NCBI GenBank assembly: GCA_041652755.1
Contig: JBAZGS010000003.1
Span: 1-64,000 of the forward strand
DNA length: 64,000 nt
Reading direction: 5' to 3'
From: JAQTTT01 sp041652755
GTDB lineage: Archaea > Nanobdellota > Nanobdellia > Tiddalikarchaeales > Tiddalikarchaeaceae
Positions within the stretch are counted from its first letter, which is position 1, and every line of letters begins with the position of its first letter. The translations under genes were made by a program, and so were the position numbers. The notes beneath the pieces were generated by a model. The model was not told the DNA's origin, ran no database searches, and saw nothing but the letters and a program-made list of their open reading frames with translations. Shown in pieces: positions 1-7,932 of the stretch.

Positions 1-114
1 TACTTCTCTAATCCTCCTTTGATTAAAATCTCTGAAACCACTGATTAATTTATTTATAGAGTTATTATAAAAATTATGGAATACTTTTTTTAATTAACAA
101 GCAATAATTTAATT

Positions 115-903
115 ATGGATGTTTCAATTATTAAGAAAAAGATTGAAAAGCTTGACCCTAAAATTTTGGGGCTTACAAAGATTAAGATTAATTCTTTTAA
201 AAAGTTAGGAATGGGATACAGTAATTTGAATTATTTAGTTAATATTTCAGACAAATTGTTTAATTGCAGGATTAACTTAGATAAAGGCTCTTCGGGCAAT
301 TTAAAGAATGAATTTAATAATCTGAAATTGATTGAAAAATTAGGCATCTCTGCAAAGCCTTATTATTTGGACAATAATTTCATGCTAATTGATTTCATTG
401 AAGGCAAGATTTTTCCAAGAAATAACAAAAAATATCCTATTACAGATATTAAAAATCTTGCAAAGACATTATCAATTCTTCATAATTCAGGATTAAATTC
501 TGAAAATGTTTCAAAAGACCAGTGGATTAAGCATTTTTTATATATAATTAAAATTATTAATGAAAATACTGGAAATAAGCATAAAGAATTTTTTAAAAAT
601 CTGCTTAAAATTATTAAATTAAAAATTCAAGCAATTAAAAATCATCCTTATTGCATTATTCATGGAGATTTGGCTCCTCAAAATATAATAAATACTGTAA
701 AAGAAGTAAAATTAATAGATTTGGAAGATTTACAGTACTCTGATCCAGCAGAAGATATTGGTCAATTAATTGCTCAATTCGGGTTTAATGAAAATTTTAT
801 GAAAATTTTCATGGATAAATATAAAACAAAAGACAAAAATTTATTATATAGAGCAAAAATTATGCACAAATACTTACATTTTCAGATTTTTTATGGGAAT
901 TAA
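115..903 (+). CDS. APH/choline kinase-like phosphotransferase, frameshifted near its 3' end
   Basis: Predicted ATP-dependent small-molecule kinase of the aminoglycoside phosphotransferase/choline kinase fold. The Brenner-type catalytic motif HGDLAPQN lies near residue 183 and a metal-binding LIDLED about 18 residues later, matching the HxDxxxxN...D pattern of the family. An in-frame stop just upstream fixes the start. The frame stops at 903, but shifting by one base at the T6 run at 887-892 opens a further frame to the stop ending at 1055, adding about 55 residues (beginning FLWELKRVYN) that look like the normal helical C-terminus. The gene is therefore either broken or carries a one-base sequence error. 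The substrate cannot be read from the sequence. Two other APH-fold genes occur at 19076 and 20143. Confidence 0.75.
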   Translation: MDVSIIKKKIEKLDPKILGLTKIKINSFKKLGMGYSNLNYLVNISDKLFNCRINLDKGSSGNLKNEFNNLKLIEKLGISAKPYYLDNNFMLIDFIEGKIFPRNNKKYPITDIKNLAKTLSILHNSGLNSENVSKDQWIKHFLYIIKIINENTGNKHKEFFKNLLKIIKLKIQAIKNHPYCIIHGDLAPQNIINTVKEVKLIDLEDLQYSDPAEDIGQLIAQFGFNENFMKIFMDKYKTKDKNLLYRAKIMHKYLHFQIFYGN

Positions 904-1090
904 AAAGAGTATATAATTTAAGAAATAAAAGTGTTCATGAAGAATATGCAACGAAGTATACTATTATAAGTCATTTGAATGGTGCAAGATTGAAATTCAA
1001 TCAGTTGAAAAAAATGAAGGTTATAAGCAAGGATTTAATATTTGATTTTAAATAAAAGCTTATAAAAAGAAAAAATTAGTGATTTAGATT

Positions 1091-1945
1091 ATGGCAAAAA
1101 TAAAGGACATGAAGTTCATTGAAGGTATTGACCGAAAGGTTAGAAAAACTATTGCTAAATATAAATTATTCACTCCTGATGATAAATTAGTTGTGGCTGT
1201 TAGCGGCGGAAAAGACTCAACAGTGTGCCTATACATATTAAAAAAATTAGGCTATGATGTTGAAGCTGCCAGTATTGATGTTGCAATAGGTGAGTACACA
1301 AATAAGAATCTGGATAATATCAAGAAGTTCTGCAAAGCTAACAATATTAAACTGCATGTTTTGTCTTTTAGAAAGATTTTTGGAAAATCTTTAATAGAAA
1401 TTCAGTCAACTCTTAATGGCAAGGGGTTTAAGTATTCTTCCTGCATGCTTTGCGGAACACTAAAAAAATATTTATTAAACAAGTTCGCAAGAGAGAATAA
1501 GTTCAATTATTTGGCAACAGGGCATAATTTGGATGATGAATCTGAGGCTTTCCTCATGAATCTATTCAGAAGCGATTATTCCCAGGCAATTAAGCAGGGC
1601 CCTAAGTCAAAGGATGTTATTCCTAATGCTTTTGTTTCAAGAGTAAAGCCTTTATATTTTGTTTCAAACAAGGAAACAAGAAGGTACAGTGAATTAATGG
1701 GCTTTTCTGTGAATTACGCTCCCTGCCCTTGCTCAACTGATGCTCATAGAAGAAAGTTCAGGAATTTATTAAATGATTTAGAGCTTAAGAATCCTGCAAT
1801 TAAAAGCTGCGTTATTAACTTTTTAGAAAAAATGAAGCTTAACACAAAAGAGCCTGCTAAAAGAATCCCTAATTACTGCGAATCCTGCGGCGAATTATGC
1901 TCTAAAACTATCTGCAAAAAATGCGAGATAGTTAAAAACATTTAA
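1091..1945 (+). CDS. tRNA 2-thiolation enzyme, TtuA/Ncs6/TtcA-like PP-loop ATPase
   Basis: Predicted cytosolic enzyme that adenylates a tRNA base and replaces oxygen with sulfur. The PP-loop SGGKDS is at residues 38-43. Two cysteines in SSCMLCGT (about 118 and 121) and one in the PCPCS segment match the catalytic/Fe-S cysteines of the TtcA/TtuA family. A C-terminal zinc ribbon with paired cysteines spans about 263-278. Family members usually also have an N-terminal zinc finger, which is absent here; an in-frame TAG two codons before the ATG rules out a longer start. The modified position (wobble U34 as in Ncs6, U54 as in TtuA, or C32 as in TtcA) cannot be settled. The 3' end overlaps the convergent mscS by 4 bp. 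Confidence 0.85.
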   Translation: MAKIKDMKFIEGIDRKVRKTIAKYKLFTPDDKLVVAVSGGKDSTVCLYILKKLGYDVEAASIDVAIGEYTNKNLDNIKKFCKANNIKLHVLSFRKIFGKSLIEIQSTLNGKGFKYSSCMLCGTLKKYLLNKFARENKFNYLATGHNLDDESEAFLMNLFRSDYSQAIKQGPKSKDVIPNAFVSRVKPLYFVSNKETRRYSELMGFSVNYAPCPCSTDAHRRKFRNLLNDLELKNPAIKSCVINFLEKMKLNTKEPAKRIPNYCESCGELCSKTICKKCEIVKNI

Positions 1946-2667
1946 ACATTCTTCCTTAAAGGCACTGCTAATTCTATCTTGTTTTTCTTAAAAGCATCGG
2001 TTATTTTTTTAAGCAATTTCTTTTTAGTGCTTGAAAAATCTTCAACTTTAACCCAGAATCTAAGTGTTAAAACAACCATGTATTCTTTAATATCAGAGAT
2101 GTAAACATCAGTGTTTCTGTCCTTAAGCATTGATTCATCATTTTTAGCTATTTTGCTTAAAACATTCATTGCTTTGTCTAAATCATTGTCTTTACTTACA
2201 CTTACTGAAAGATTAATCATTCTTTCAGATTGCTTTGAATAATTAGTCAAAGCTTTGCTTATTACTGTTGCATTAGGCAAGCTTGTGACTATTCCTTCAT
2301 AGTCTACAATGTCAGTGTAATACAATGACACTTTAGTTACGGTTCCTTTGTATTTATCATCAATGCTTATAGAGTCACCTTCTATGAATGGCTGGTTTAA
2401 TTTTATTAAAATTCCGCTAATCATGTTTGCAGCTATCTCTTTTACTGCAAAACCAATAACTATACCCATCACTCCTGCTGCAGTTAAAACAGTGTAAATA
2501 ACACTTGTTAAATCTAAAATATACAAGGTTGATATTATTGCAAGAACATAAACAGTTATATCTAATATTGTGTCAAATAATTTCAATTTTCTGTTGTCAA
2601 TGCCCAAAATTTTAAGCACTGAACTAAACTTTCGGACTAATACTTTGTCGAATTTTTTAATGAACAA
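1942..2667 (-). CDS. mscS: Small-conductance mechanosensitive channel (MscS family), probably 5'-truncated
   Basis: Membrane channel that opens under membrane tension. The pore-lining helix is recognisable (AAGVMGIVIGFAVKEIAANM, about residues 62-81), followed by the beta domain (PFIEGDSISI...GTVTKVSLYYT) and the C-terminal alpha/beta cage. The only usable start in frame is a TTG at 2667. The same frame stays open upstream and encodes a hydrophobic stretch (FWILLIWIFSRLF) that looks like the end of a preceding transmembrane helix, up to about 2706, where the sequence abruptly becomes antisense glycosyltransferase DNA. The native N-terminus therefore appears to have been lost in a rearrangement. 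Whether the remnant is expressed is unknown. Confidence 0.8.
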   Translation of the reverse strand: MFIKKFDKVLVRKFSSVLKILGIDNRKLKLFDTILDITVYVLAIISTLYILDLTSVIYTVLTAAGVMGIVIGFAVKEIAANMISGILIKLNQPFIEGDSISIDDKYKGTVTKVSLYYTDIVDYEGIVTSLPNATVISKALTNYSKQSERMINLSVSVSKDNDLDKAMNVLSKIAKNDESMLKDRNTDVYISDIKEYMVVLTLRFWVKVEDFSSTKKKLLKKITDAFKKNKIELAVPLRKNV

Positions 2668-2706
2668 TCTTGAAAAAATCCAAATTAATAAGATCCAAAA
2701 AAGCTT

Positions 2707-3326
2707 AGAAAACCAATGTTCCTTACGAAATAATAGTATGCGACAACAACAGCACAGATAGCACTGTAAAAATTGCCAAAAAATACGCAGACAAAGTAAT
2801 CAATGAAAAAAAACAAGGAGGAGCTTACGCAAGAAACACAGCAACCAAGCACTCTAAAGGAAAATACTTAGTCCACACAGATGCAGACACATTATTCCCA
2901 GAAAATTTCATAGAAGAAGTTTATAAAATATTTAAGCAAGAAAAATATGTAGGATTCTGCTGCGGAAACTGGGATTATGACGGAAAAGATTTGAAGGTTA
3001 ATTTATTCAAGCACCCTTTTAAATTAGCATATAAGGGTTTTTTGAAGCTTGGAGAATACAAGAACTTGTTTTATCTTCCAGGGTGGTGCATTTGCACTCC
3101 TAGAAAAATATTTAACAGAGTTAATGGTTTTAGGGAGCAATCAGAATATTTGGAGGATGTTTTATACAGTTTGGATATTAAAAATTTAGGAATAATGAAG
3201 CATTTTCCTAACATAAAAGTCAAATCTTCATTAAGAAGGCTTGAAGGTGGCATTAGAAAGGCTTTTTTTTATTATAAAAGAAAAAGCAATGACAAAGGAA
3301 TGTTTGATATAAACCTATTTAAATAA
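2707..3326 (+). pseudogene. 5'-truncated family 2 glycosyltransferase, paralogue of the next gene
   Basis: The reading frame from 2709 matches the downstream glycosyltransferase from its residue 29 onward, including VPYEIIVCDNNSTDST and the metal-binding HTDADT, but there is no N-terminus. The preceding in-frame codon (2706-2708) is TAG and the first ATG is at 2991, after the catalytic DxD. Segments 2707-2797 and 2829-2929 are identical to 3428-3518 and 3550-3650, while the 31 bp between and the 3' half differ. The upstream border coincides with the truncated 5' end of mscS, which points to a deletion junction. A fragment from 2991 could still be translated (about 111 residues) but would lack the nucleotide-sugar site. 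Confidence 0.8.
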
Positions 3327-3345
3327 ACATTATTAGTATAATAAT

Positions 3346-4080
3346 ATGAAACCTGTAATTAGTGTTATTATTCCTGCTTACAATGAAGCTGAATCTATTA
3401 AACAAACGTTTCTTAGTTTAAAAAATCAGAAAACCAATGTTCCTTACGAAATAATAGTATGCGACAACAACAGCACAGATAGCACTGTAAAAATTGCCAA
3501 AAAATACGCAGACAAAGTGGTTATTGAAAAAAGGCAGGGAAGCATGTTTGCAAGAAACACAGCAACCAAGCACTCTAAAGGAAAATACTTAGTCCACACA
3601 GATGCAGACACATTATTCCCAGAAAATTTCATAGAAGAAGTTTATAAAATCTTTGAGAGCGAAAAATATGTTGCTTTCACTTGCGGTGAGTGGGACTTAT
3701 ATGATGGCAATGATTTATCAATGAAATTTAAAACATGGCTTTGGGCATCATTGTTTTCGATTTTCATGAGAGTGCAAAGCATGAAAAATGTGGTTACTGT
3801 TACTGGTTGGTGCTGCTGCACTCCTAAAAAAATATTTAACAAAGTCAAAGGCTTCTCTGAAACAACTGATTATTCTGAAGACTTGCTTTATAGCTACAAG
3901 GTGGATTACTTAGGTGATTTCAAATATTTTCCAGAAATTAAAGTAAGGTCGTCAACAAGAAGATTTGAGGATGGAATGGGCAAATTCATAGCCCATTATG
4001 CTAAAAGAAATGCCAAAATTAGTGACATTATCTATTTTTTATTGCGAAAAAAATACGCTAAGCCTTACAAGATAAAATAA
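3346..4080 (+). CDS. Family 2 (GT-A) glycosyltransferase
   Basis: Complete GT2-type enzyme of 244 residues, transferring a sugar from a nucleotide- or lipid-linked donor. It starts with the typical first strand VISVIIPAYNEA, has the Asp of VCDNNSTDST for nucleotide binding and the DxD-like HTDADT for metal. The C-terminal part has a weakly hydrophobic segment near residues 130-145 and a cysteine cluster (GWCCCTP) before the acceptor-side GFSE..DYSEDLL motif. It lies 19 bp after its truncated paralogue. Probably acts at the cytoplasmic face in glycolipid or surface glycan synthesis; the acceptor is unknown. Confidence 0.85.
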   Translation: MKPVISVIIPAYNEAESIKQTFLSLKNQKTNVPYEIIVCDNNSTDSTVKIAKKYADKVVIEKRQGSMFARNTATKHSKGKYLVHTDADTLFPENFIEEVYKIFESEKYVAFTCGEWDLYDGNDLSMKFKTWLWASLFSIFMRVQSMKNVVTVTGWCCCTPKKIFNKVKGFSETTDYSEDLLYSYKVDYLGDFKYFPEIKVRSSTRRFEDGMGKFIAHYAKRNAKISDIIYFLLRKKYAKPYKIK

Positions 4081-4138
4081 ATAAGAAATGTTTATATCTG
4101 CTCAATGCATTATTATTTAATGAGGTGTGAAGTGCATC

Positions 4139-4192
4139 ATGGCAGGCAAAAAGAAAGAAACAAAAAAGTTAAAAGCTACTAAGAAAAAATAA
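4139..4192 (+). CDS. Possible 17-residue lysine-rich peptide
   Basis: A short ORF (MAGKKKETKKLKATKKK) starting 13 bases after a GAGGTG Shine-Dalgarno-like stretch (4121-4126) in the gap between the glycosyltransferase and the cysteine-rich gene. Eleven of 17 residues are lysine or threonine-flanked lysine, so it would be very basic and could bind nucleic acid. The purine-rich composition could equally be chance in AT-rich DNA. No homologue can be assigned from the sequence. Confidence 0.25.
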   Translation: MAGKKKETKKLKATKKK

Positions 4193-4280
4193 TAATCTAA
4201 AATACTATTATCAAAAAAAAAGTCAAATTTTTATTTTTTATTATTTATTAAAAATACTTATTTAATTTATGGGTTAAATG

Positions 4281-4538
4281 TTACAGTATAACTGATAATG
4301 CTTCCAGTTCTGACGGAAGATAACATCCCTTTTCAATGTTGTTTATGCATTCAATATTGTTGCATTTTTTTAAAGGCTTAACCCCTTTCAATGCCTGTTT
4401 TTTTGAATATTCCCTAATTTTCTCCCATTGGGAATATGACAAGGTGTCAAACACTGTCTTTGTTATAGTATAGGATTGCTTGTTGCATTCACCGTTAAGA
4501 TTATTCTTGCATGAAAGATTCTTGCATTTTTTGTTCAT
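4281..4538 (-). CDS. Small cysteine-rich protein with two C-x4-C-x7-C knuckles
   Basis: 85-residue protein of unknown function. The N-terminus (CKNLSCKNNLNGEC) and the C-terminal half (CNNIECINNIEKGC) repeat the same C-x4-C-x7-C spacing, so it probably binds metal (zinc or Fe-S) through two related knuckles joined by a helical segment (WEKIREYSKKQAL). There is no signal peptide or membrane segment. Similar spacing occurs in DUF1540-type small proteins, but that assignment is only a resemblance. It stands alone between longer genes, with about 200 bp of AT-rich DNA on its 5' side in which nothing else was recognised. Confidence 0.55.
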   Translation of the reverse strand: MNKKCKNLSCKNNLNGECNKQSYTITKTVFDTLSYSQWEKIREYSKKQALKGVKPLKKCNNIECINNIEKGCYLPSELEALSVIL

Positions 4539-4738
4539 AAACTAAAATAATAGCCTTCATTTAATATTTTTTTGTTTTTCAGCTACTTAAGAAATTACAG
4601 TGAAGCATCAGGTAGCTTCCATTTTAGTATTTTGTAAAATATTGCTTGTAAATCCCTATTGAAAACTTATAATTAAAGGTCCGCAGGAGTTAAAATTATT
4701 AAAAATATTAATAAATTAATTATAAATAAGTAATCCTT

Positions 4739-5479
4739 ATGGATTTAAGGGAAATCACTGAAGGTTATAGTACTAAGAAAGCACAAGATATTTATTCTAA
4801 AATAGGTTTATGGCCTGAAGAAGAAAAATTATTTAATGAATTATTCAAAAAAGGATCCAAAATACTTGATATTGGCTGTGGTGGAGGAAGAACATCAATT
4901 CCATTAGCAAAAAAAGGTAATAAAATTTATGCAATTGATATTACTCCTTCAATGATTAAAATTGCTAAGAATAATGCTAAAAAGAATAAAGTAAATATTG
5001 AATTCAAAACAATCAGTTTAATTAAAATAGATTATCCTGAAAAATTTTTTGATAATGCTTTATTCTCGTTTAATGGCATTGAACATATATCTCCAGAAGA
5101 TATTCAAAAGTCTTTAAACAATGTGTCAAAATCATTAAAAAAAGGAGGTTATTTTGTTTTTACAGCACACACTTTTTTGTATCCGGGTAAAGGTTTTAAA
5201 TATTGGAATATTTGGATCAGAAAGTTTTTTTCTTTTTATTTTAAAAAAATATTTGGATTAAAAAACAATGATAAATATTTTGGTGACTTACACTGGAATG
5301 ATTATGGAAAAGATTTATATGCTCATTTTGCAATGCCTAATTATTATATTAATAGATTAAAAAAAGCAGGATTTAGTAAAATAACAATAATTCCAAAAAA
5401 TAAAATAATGTATAATAAAAAATATTCAGTTTTTGATAATTTTAAAGAAACATTCTTATTCTTTATTTGCAAAAAATAA
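4739..5479 (+). CDS. Class I SAM-dependent methyltransferase
   Basis: 246-residue methyltransferase of the Rossmann type. Motif I ILDIGCGGGRTSIPLA (about residues 42-57) binds SAM; the acidic end of strand 2 is in YAIDITPSM; motif IV/post-I appears in ALFSFNGIEHI. The C-terminal half has an aromatic-rich insert (FSFYFKKIFGLK) that may bind a lipid or other bulky substrate. The architecture resembles the broad Methyltransf_11/25 group, so the substrate cannot be predicted. A TATA-like AATTATAAATAAG lies just before the start, suggesting a short-leader transcript. Confidence 0.8.
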   Translation: MDLREITEGYSTKKAQDIYSKIGLWPEEEKLFNELFKKGSKILDIGCGGGRTSIPLAKKGNKIYAIDITPSMIKIAKNNAKKNKVNIEFKTISLIKIDYPEKFFDNALFSFNGIEHISPEDIQKSLNNVSKSLKKGGYFVFTAHTFLYPGKGFKYWNIWIRKFFSFYFKKIFGLKNNDKYFGDLHWNDYGKDLYAHFAMPNYYINRLKKAGFSKITIIPKNKIMYNKKYSVFDNFKETFLFFICKK

Positions 5480-5616
5480 TTATTAATGTGCTCGATGCGC
5501 TGTTTAATCTATTCTCAAAATCATAGATCTTCCAATTGTCTATCATTATTATATTAGTCCTCCATAGGTCTTTTAAAGAGAATTTTTGAGTGGAGCTTAC
5601 AGACAATGTCACCGAA
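5480..5616. other. Intergenic stretch without recognised gene
   Basis: Between the methyltransferase and tRNA-Thr. Both strands were read for small ORFs, C/D boxes and hairpins. Only a partial box-C-like ATGATAG is present on the minus strand and no matching CTGA boxes, so nothing is called. Confidence 0.4.
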
Positions 5617-5688
5617 AGCCCCAGAAGAGAATCGAACTCTTAACCTCTGCTTTACGAAAGCAGCGCTCTACCATTGAGCTACTAGGGC
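5617..5688 (-). tRNA. tRNA-Thr (anticodon CGU)
   Basis: A 72-base cloverleaf on the minus strand: acceptor GCCCTAG pairs with CTGGGGC, D arm with AGCTCAATGGTAGAGC, anticodon stem CTGCT/AGCAG around loop TTCGTAA (anticodon CGT), and T loop TTCGATT. The discriminator base is U, as is usual for archaeal tRNA-Thr. No intron and no encoded CCA. Confidence 0.95.
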
Positions 5689-5748
5689 AGTTAGTTTATT
5701 TAGAAGCGTTTGTGTTTTAAAAAATTAGTATTTTTATGATTTAACAAG

Positions 5749-5758
5749 ATTTATAAAT
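5749..5758 (+). promoter_or_regulatory. TATA box for the AbrB-ABC exporter operon
   Basis: ATTTATAAAT lies about 30-37 bp before the ATG at 5786, the distance expected for a nearly leaderless archaeal transcript. Confidence 0.5.
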
Positions 5759-5785
5759 TCATAAATATATGATTTTCATATTATT

Positions 5786-6169
5786 ATGAATTTTGACTTT
5801 TATAATCTGACTAAGGTGGGAAGTCGGGGGCAAATAAGCCTGTCAGCTGAATCCAGGGAAGATTTTGGGATAAAATCAGGGAATTATGTTAACTTGGCTT
5901 TTATTAAAGAGTGCAGAGGAATTTTTATCTTCAAAAGCGAGCAGCCTGAGTTTATTAAAAAAATTTCAAATATTTATGAAAAAAATAAGGTGCAGTATAG
6001 CGGGCAAATAGTTCTTCCTAAAAAATTAAGGCAAGAGCACAATATCATTGAAGGCGACAAGTTTTTGGTGCTTAAAAAAAAGCATGATTCTTTGCTTTTG
6101 ATTGATTTTAACAGTTTTAAGGAAAAAATTAATGGAATTTTAAAAAAAGTAGAGGAGATTAAAGAATGA
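5786..6169 (+). CDS. Two-domain SpoVT/AbrB-family regulator
   Basis: DNA-binding protein of 127 residues with two swapped-hairpin AbrB domains in tandem. The first (about residues 10-50) contains KVGSRGQISLSAESREDFGI, the second (about 67-105) VQYSGQIVLPKKLRQEHNI followed by EGDKFLVL. AbrB proteins normally dimerise to make one DNA-binding unit, so a tandem chain may do this within one polypeptide. It overlaps the following ABC gene by 4 bp and shares its promoter, so it most likely autoregulates and controls the exporter; this role is inferred from position. Confidence 0.85.
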   Translation: MNFDFYNLTKVGSRGQISLSAESREDFGIKSGNYVNLAFIKECRGIFIFKSEQPEFIKKISNIYEKNKVQYSGQIVLPKKLRQEHNIIEGDKFLVLKKKHDSLLLIDFNSFKEKINGILKKVEEIKE

Positions 6170-7932
6170 CTAACAATTTTTCCATAGTGCTAAAATATAT
6201 CCTGAAAAGCAAAAAAGAGTTTTTTACAGCAGTGTTTCTTTTAATTTTAAGCTCAGCATTCACTTTAAGCATTCCTTTAATCAGCAAGACTGTAATAAAT
6301 GAAATAACTCTTGGCAGGCTTGATTTTTCAAAATTAATCTTATGGTTCTTGATGGCTATAGCTTGCGCGAGTTTGGGGAGCGTTTTTGAAGGAGTGAGCA
6401 GATATTTTACTTCAAGCGCGGGCACTAAGGCGCAGTATTATATTAGGAAAGATTTATACGAGAGCATAAACAACCAAAGCTTTGGATTTTTTGACAATAA
6501 AGAAATAGGGGATTTGGTTTCCAGAACCACAAGCGATATAGAAAATGCGAACCAAGTTTTTACAAGAGGAGTTATCACTTTTATCAGCGCAATAATAACT
6601 CTTATAGGTGTTATGATTGGCACAATGCTTACAATAAACTCCTCAATTTATGTAGTATTAATCTCGCTTTTTGTTTATTTTTTGATAATATTTTTTTCAT
6701 ACAATAAATTAAGCAAGCCTTTTATTAGCTCAAGGGAAAATTTCGGTAAGCTTACTACAATAATAAGGGAGAATCTCATTGGAGCAAGCGTTGTAAGAAT
6801 ATTTAATTCGGAAAAAAGGGAGCTCATTAAATTCAACAAAAAAAATGAAGCTTTCAAAAAAGACACTGTTGAGGCAATAAAATGGCAAAGCATAATGGTT
6901 TACAGCACAAGAATACTTGTGAATATATTGATTGTTTTTTCTCTTATTTATGGAGGGTATAAGGTAATAAGAAATGAATCAGATATTGGAACTCTTTTGG
7001 CATTCATAGCTTATATGGCAATGCTTGCAATGCCACTTAATAATTTAAGCCAATTCATAATTGATTTTGTGCAATCAGGCGCGAGTCTTAAAAGAGTTAA
7101 TGAAATCATACAAACAGCAGCGGATATAAAAGATAGCAGCAAGGCTAAGATTCATGCAATAAAAGGGGATGTTGAATTCAAGAATGTTAGTTTTGGTTAC
7201 ATGAAAGAATCATTAGTTCTAAAAAACATTAATTTTGAAGCTTTGGCTGGCCAGACAATATCAGTAATAGGAACAACTGGCAGCGGAAAAACTTCCCTAA
7301 TTAATCTTATACCTAGATATTATGATGCAACAAAAGGGTCAATATTAATTGATAGCATTAATGTTAAGAACTATAATATCAGCAATTTAAGGAGCCAAAT
7401 AGGCTTTTGTAGCCAGGAAGTTTTTCTGTTTAATATAAGCATAGCTGACAATATCAGGTTTGGAAAGCCTGCTGCAAGCATGGATGAAGTTATTAGTGCA
7501 GCAAAGCATGCGAATATTCATGATTTCATAATGACTTTGCCAGATAGTTATGAAACTATTGTGGGAGAAAGGGGAAGCACATTAAGCGGAGGGCAAAAGC
7601 AAAGGATTTCTATTGCAAGAGCTTTAATACTTAACCCTAAAATACTGATTCTTGATGACAGCACGAGCGCTGTTGACACTGAAACTGAATACAAGATTCA
7701 AAAGGCTTTAGAGTATTTAATGAAAAACAGAACAAGCTTTGTCATAACCCAAAGGGTCAGCAATCTGAAAAATGCAAACAAAATAATCTTAATGGATAAA
7801 GGAGAAATTATAGGGCTCGGAAACCATGAAGAATTATATGAGAAGAATATGATTTATACTAATATTTACAATACTTTGAACCAAAAGCAAAAAGAAGCTG
7901 AATTAGAATTAAAAAAAGGGGTTGATAAGTAA
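6166..7932 (+). CDS. Heterodimeric ABC exporter subunit with degenerate ATP site
   Basis: 588-residue half-transporter: six-helix ABC exporter membrane domain (about residues 1-310), then a nucleotide-binding domain. Walker A GTTGSGKT is at 369-376 and the signature LSGGQ at about 473. The Walker B end reads LDDSTSAVD, with Asp where the catalytic Glu normally sits, and the H-loop histidine is replaced by Gln (VITQR). These are the marks of the non-catalytic Walker half in heterodimeric exporters such as TM287/288. Its canonical LSGGQ should serve the partner's active site. It is translationally coupled (1-bp overlap) to the partner gene. Substrate unknown; drug, lipid or peptide export is possible. 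Confidence 0.9.
   Translation: MTNNFSIVLKYILKSKKEFFTAVFLLILSSAFTLSIPLISKTVINEITLGRLDFSKLILWFLMAIACASLGSVFEGVSRYFTSSAGTKAQYYIRKDLYESINNQSFGFFDNKEIGDLVSRTTSDIENANQVFTRGVITFISAIITLIGVMIGTMLTINSSIYVVLISLFVYFLIIFFSYNKLSKPFISSRENFGKLTTIIRENLIGASVVRIFNSEKRELIKFNKKNEAFKKDTVEAIKWQSIMVYSTRILVNILIVFSLIYGGYKVIRNESDIGTLLAFIAYMAMLAMPLNNLSQFIIDFVQSGASLKRVNEIIQTAADIKDSSKAKIHAIKGDVEFKNVSFGYMKESLVLKNINFEALAGQTISVIGTTGSGKTSLINLIPRYYDATKGSILIDSINVKNYNISNLRSQIGFCSQEVFLFNISIADNIRFGKPAASMDEVISAAKHANIHDFIMTLPDSYETIVGERGSTLSGGQKQRISIARALILNPKILILDDSTSAVDTETEYKIQKALEYLMKNRTSFVITQRVSNLKNANKIILMDKGEIIGLGNHEELYEKNMIYTNIYNTLNQKQKEAELELKKGVDK

Noticed and set aside
887..893. T-TTT-TTA slippery heptamer as a programmed -1 frameshift in the APH-like gene
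   Set aside because: The heptamer is not in the phase required by the zero frame (codons are ATT TTT TAT), and no downstream stimulatory hairpin is evident.
2570..2761. Plus-strand ORF of 63 codons opposite mscS
   Set aside because: It runs antisense to conserved MscS sequence and then through the glycosyltransferase fragment in the wrong frame.
5500..5600. Possible sRNA on the minus strand with ATGATAG
   Set aside because: Box C is imperfect and no D or D' box is present.
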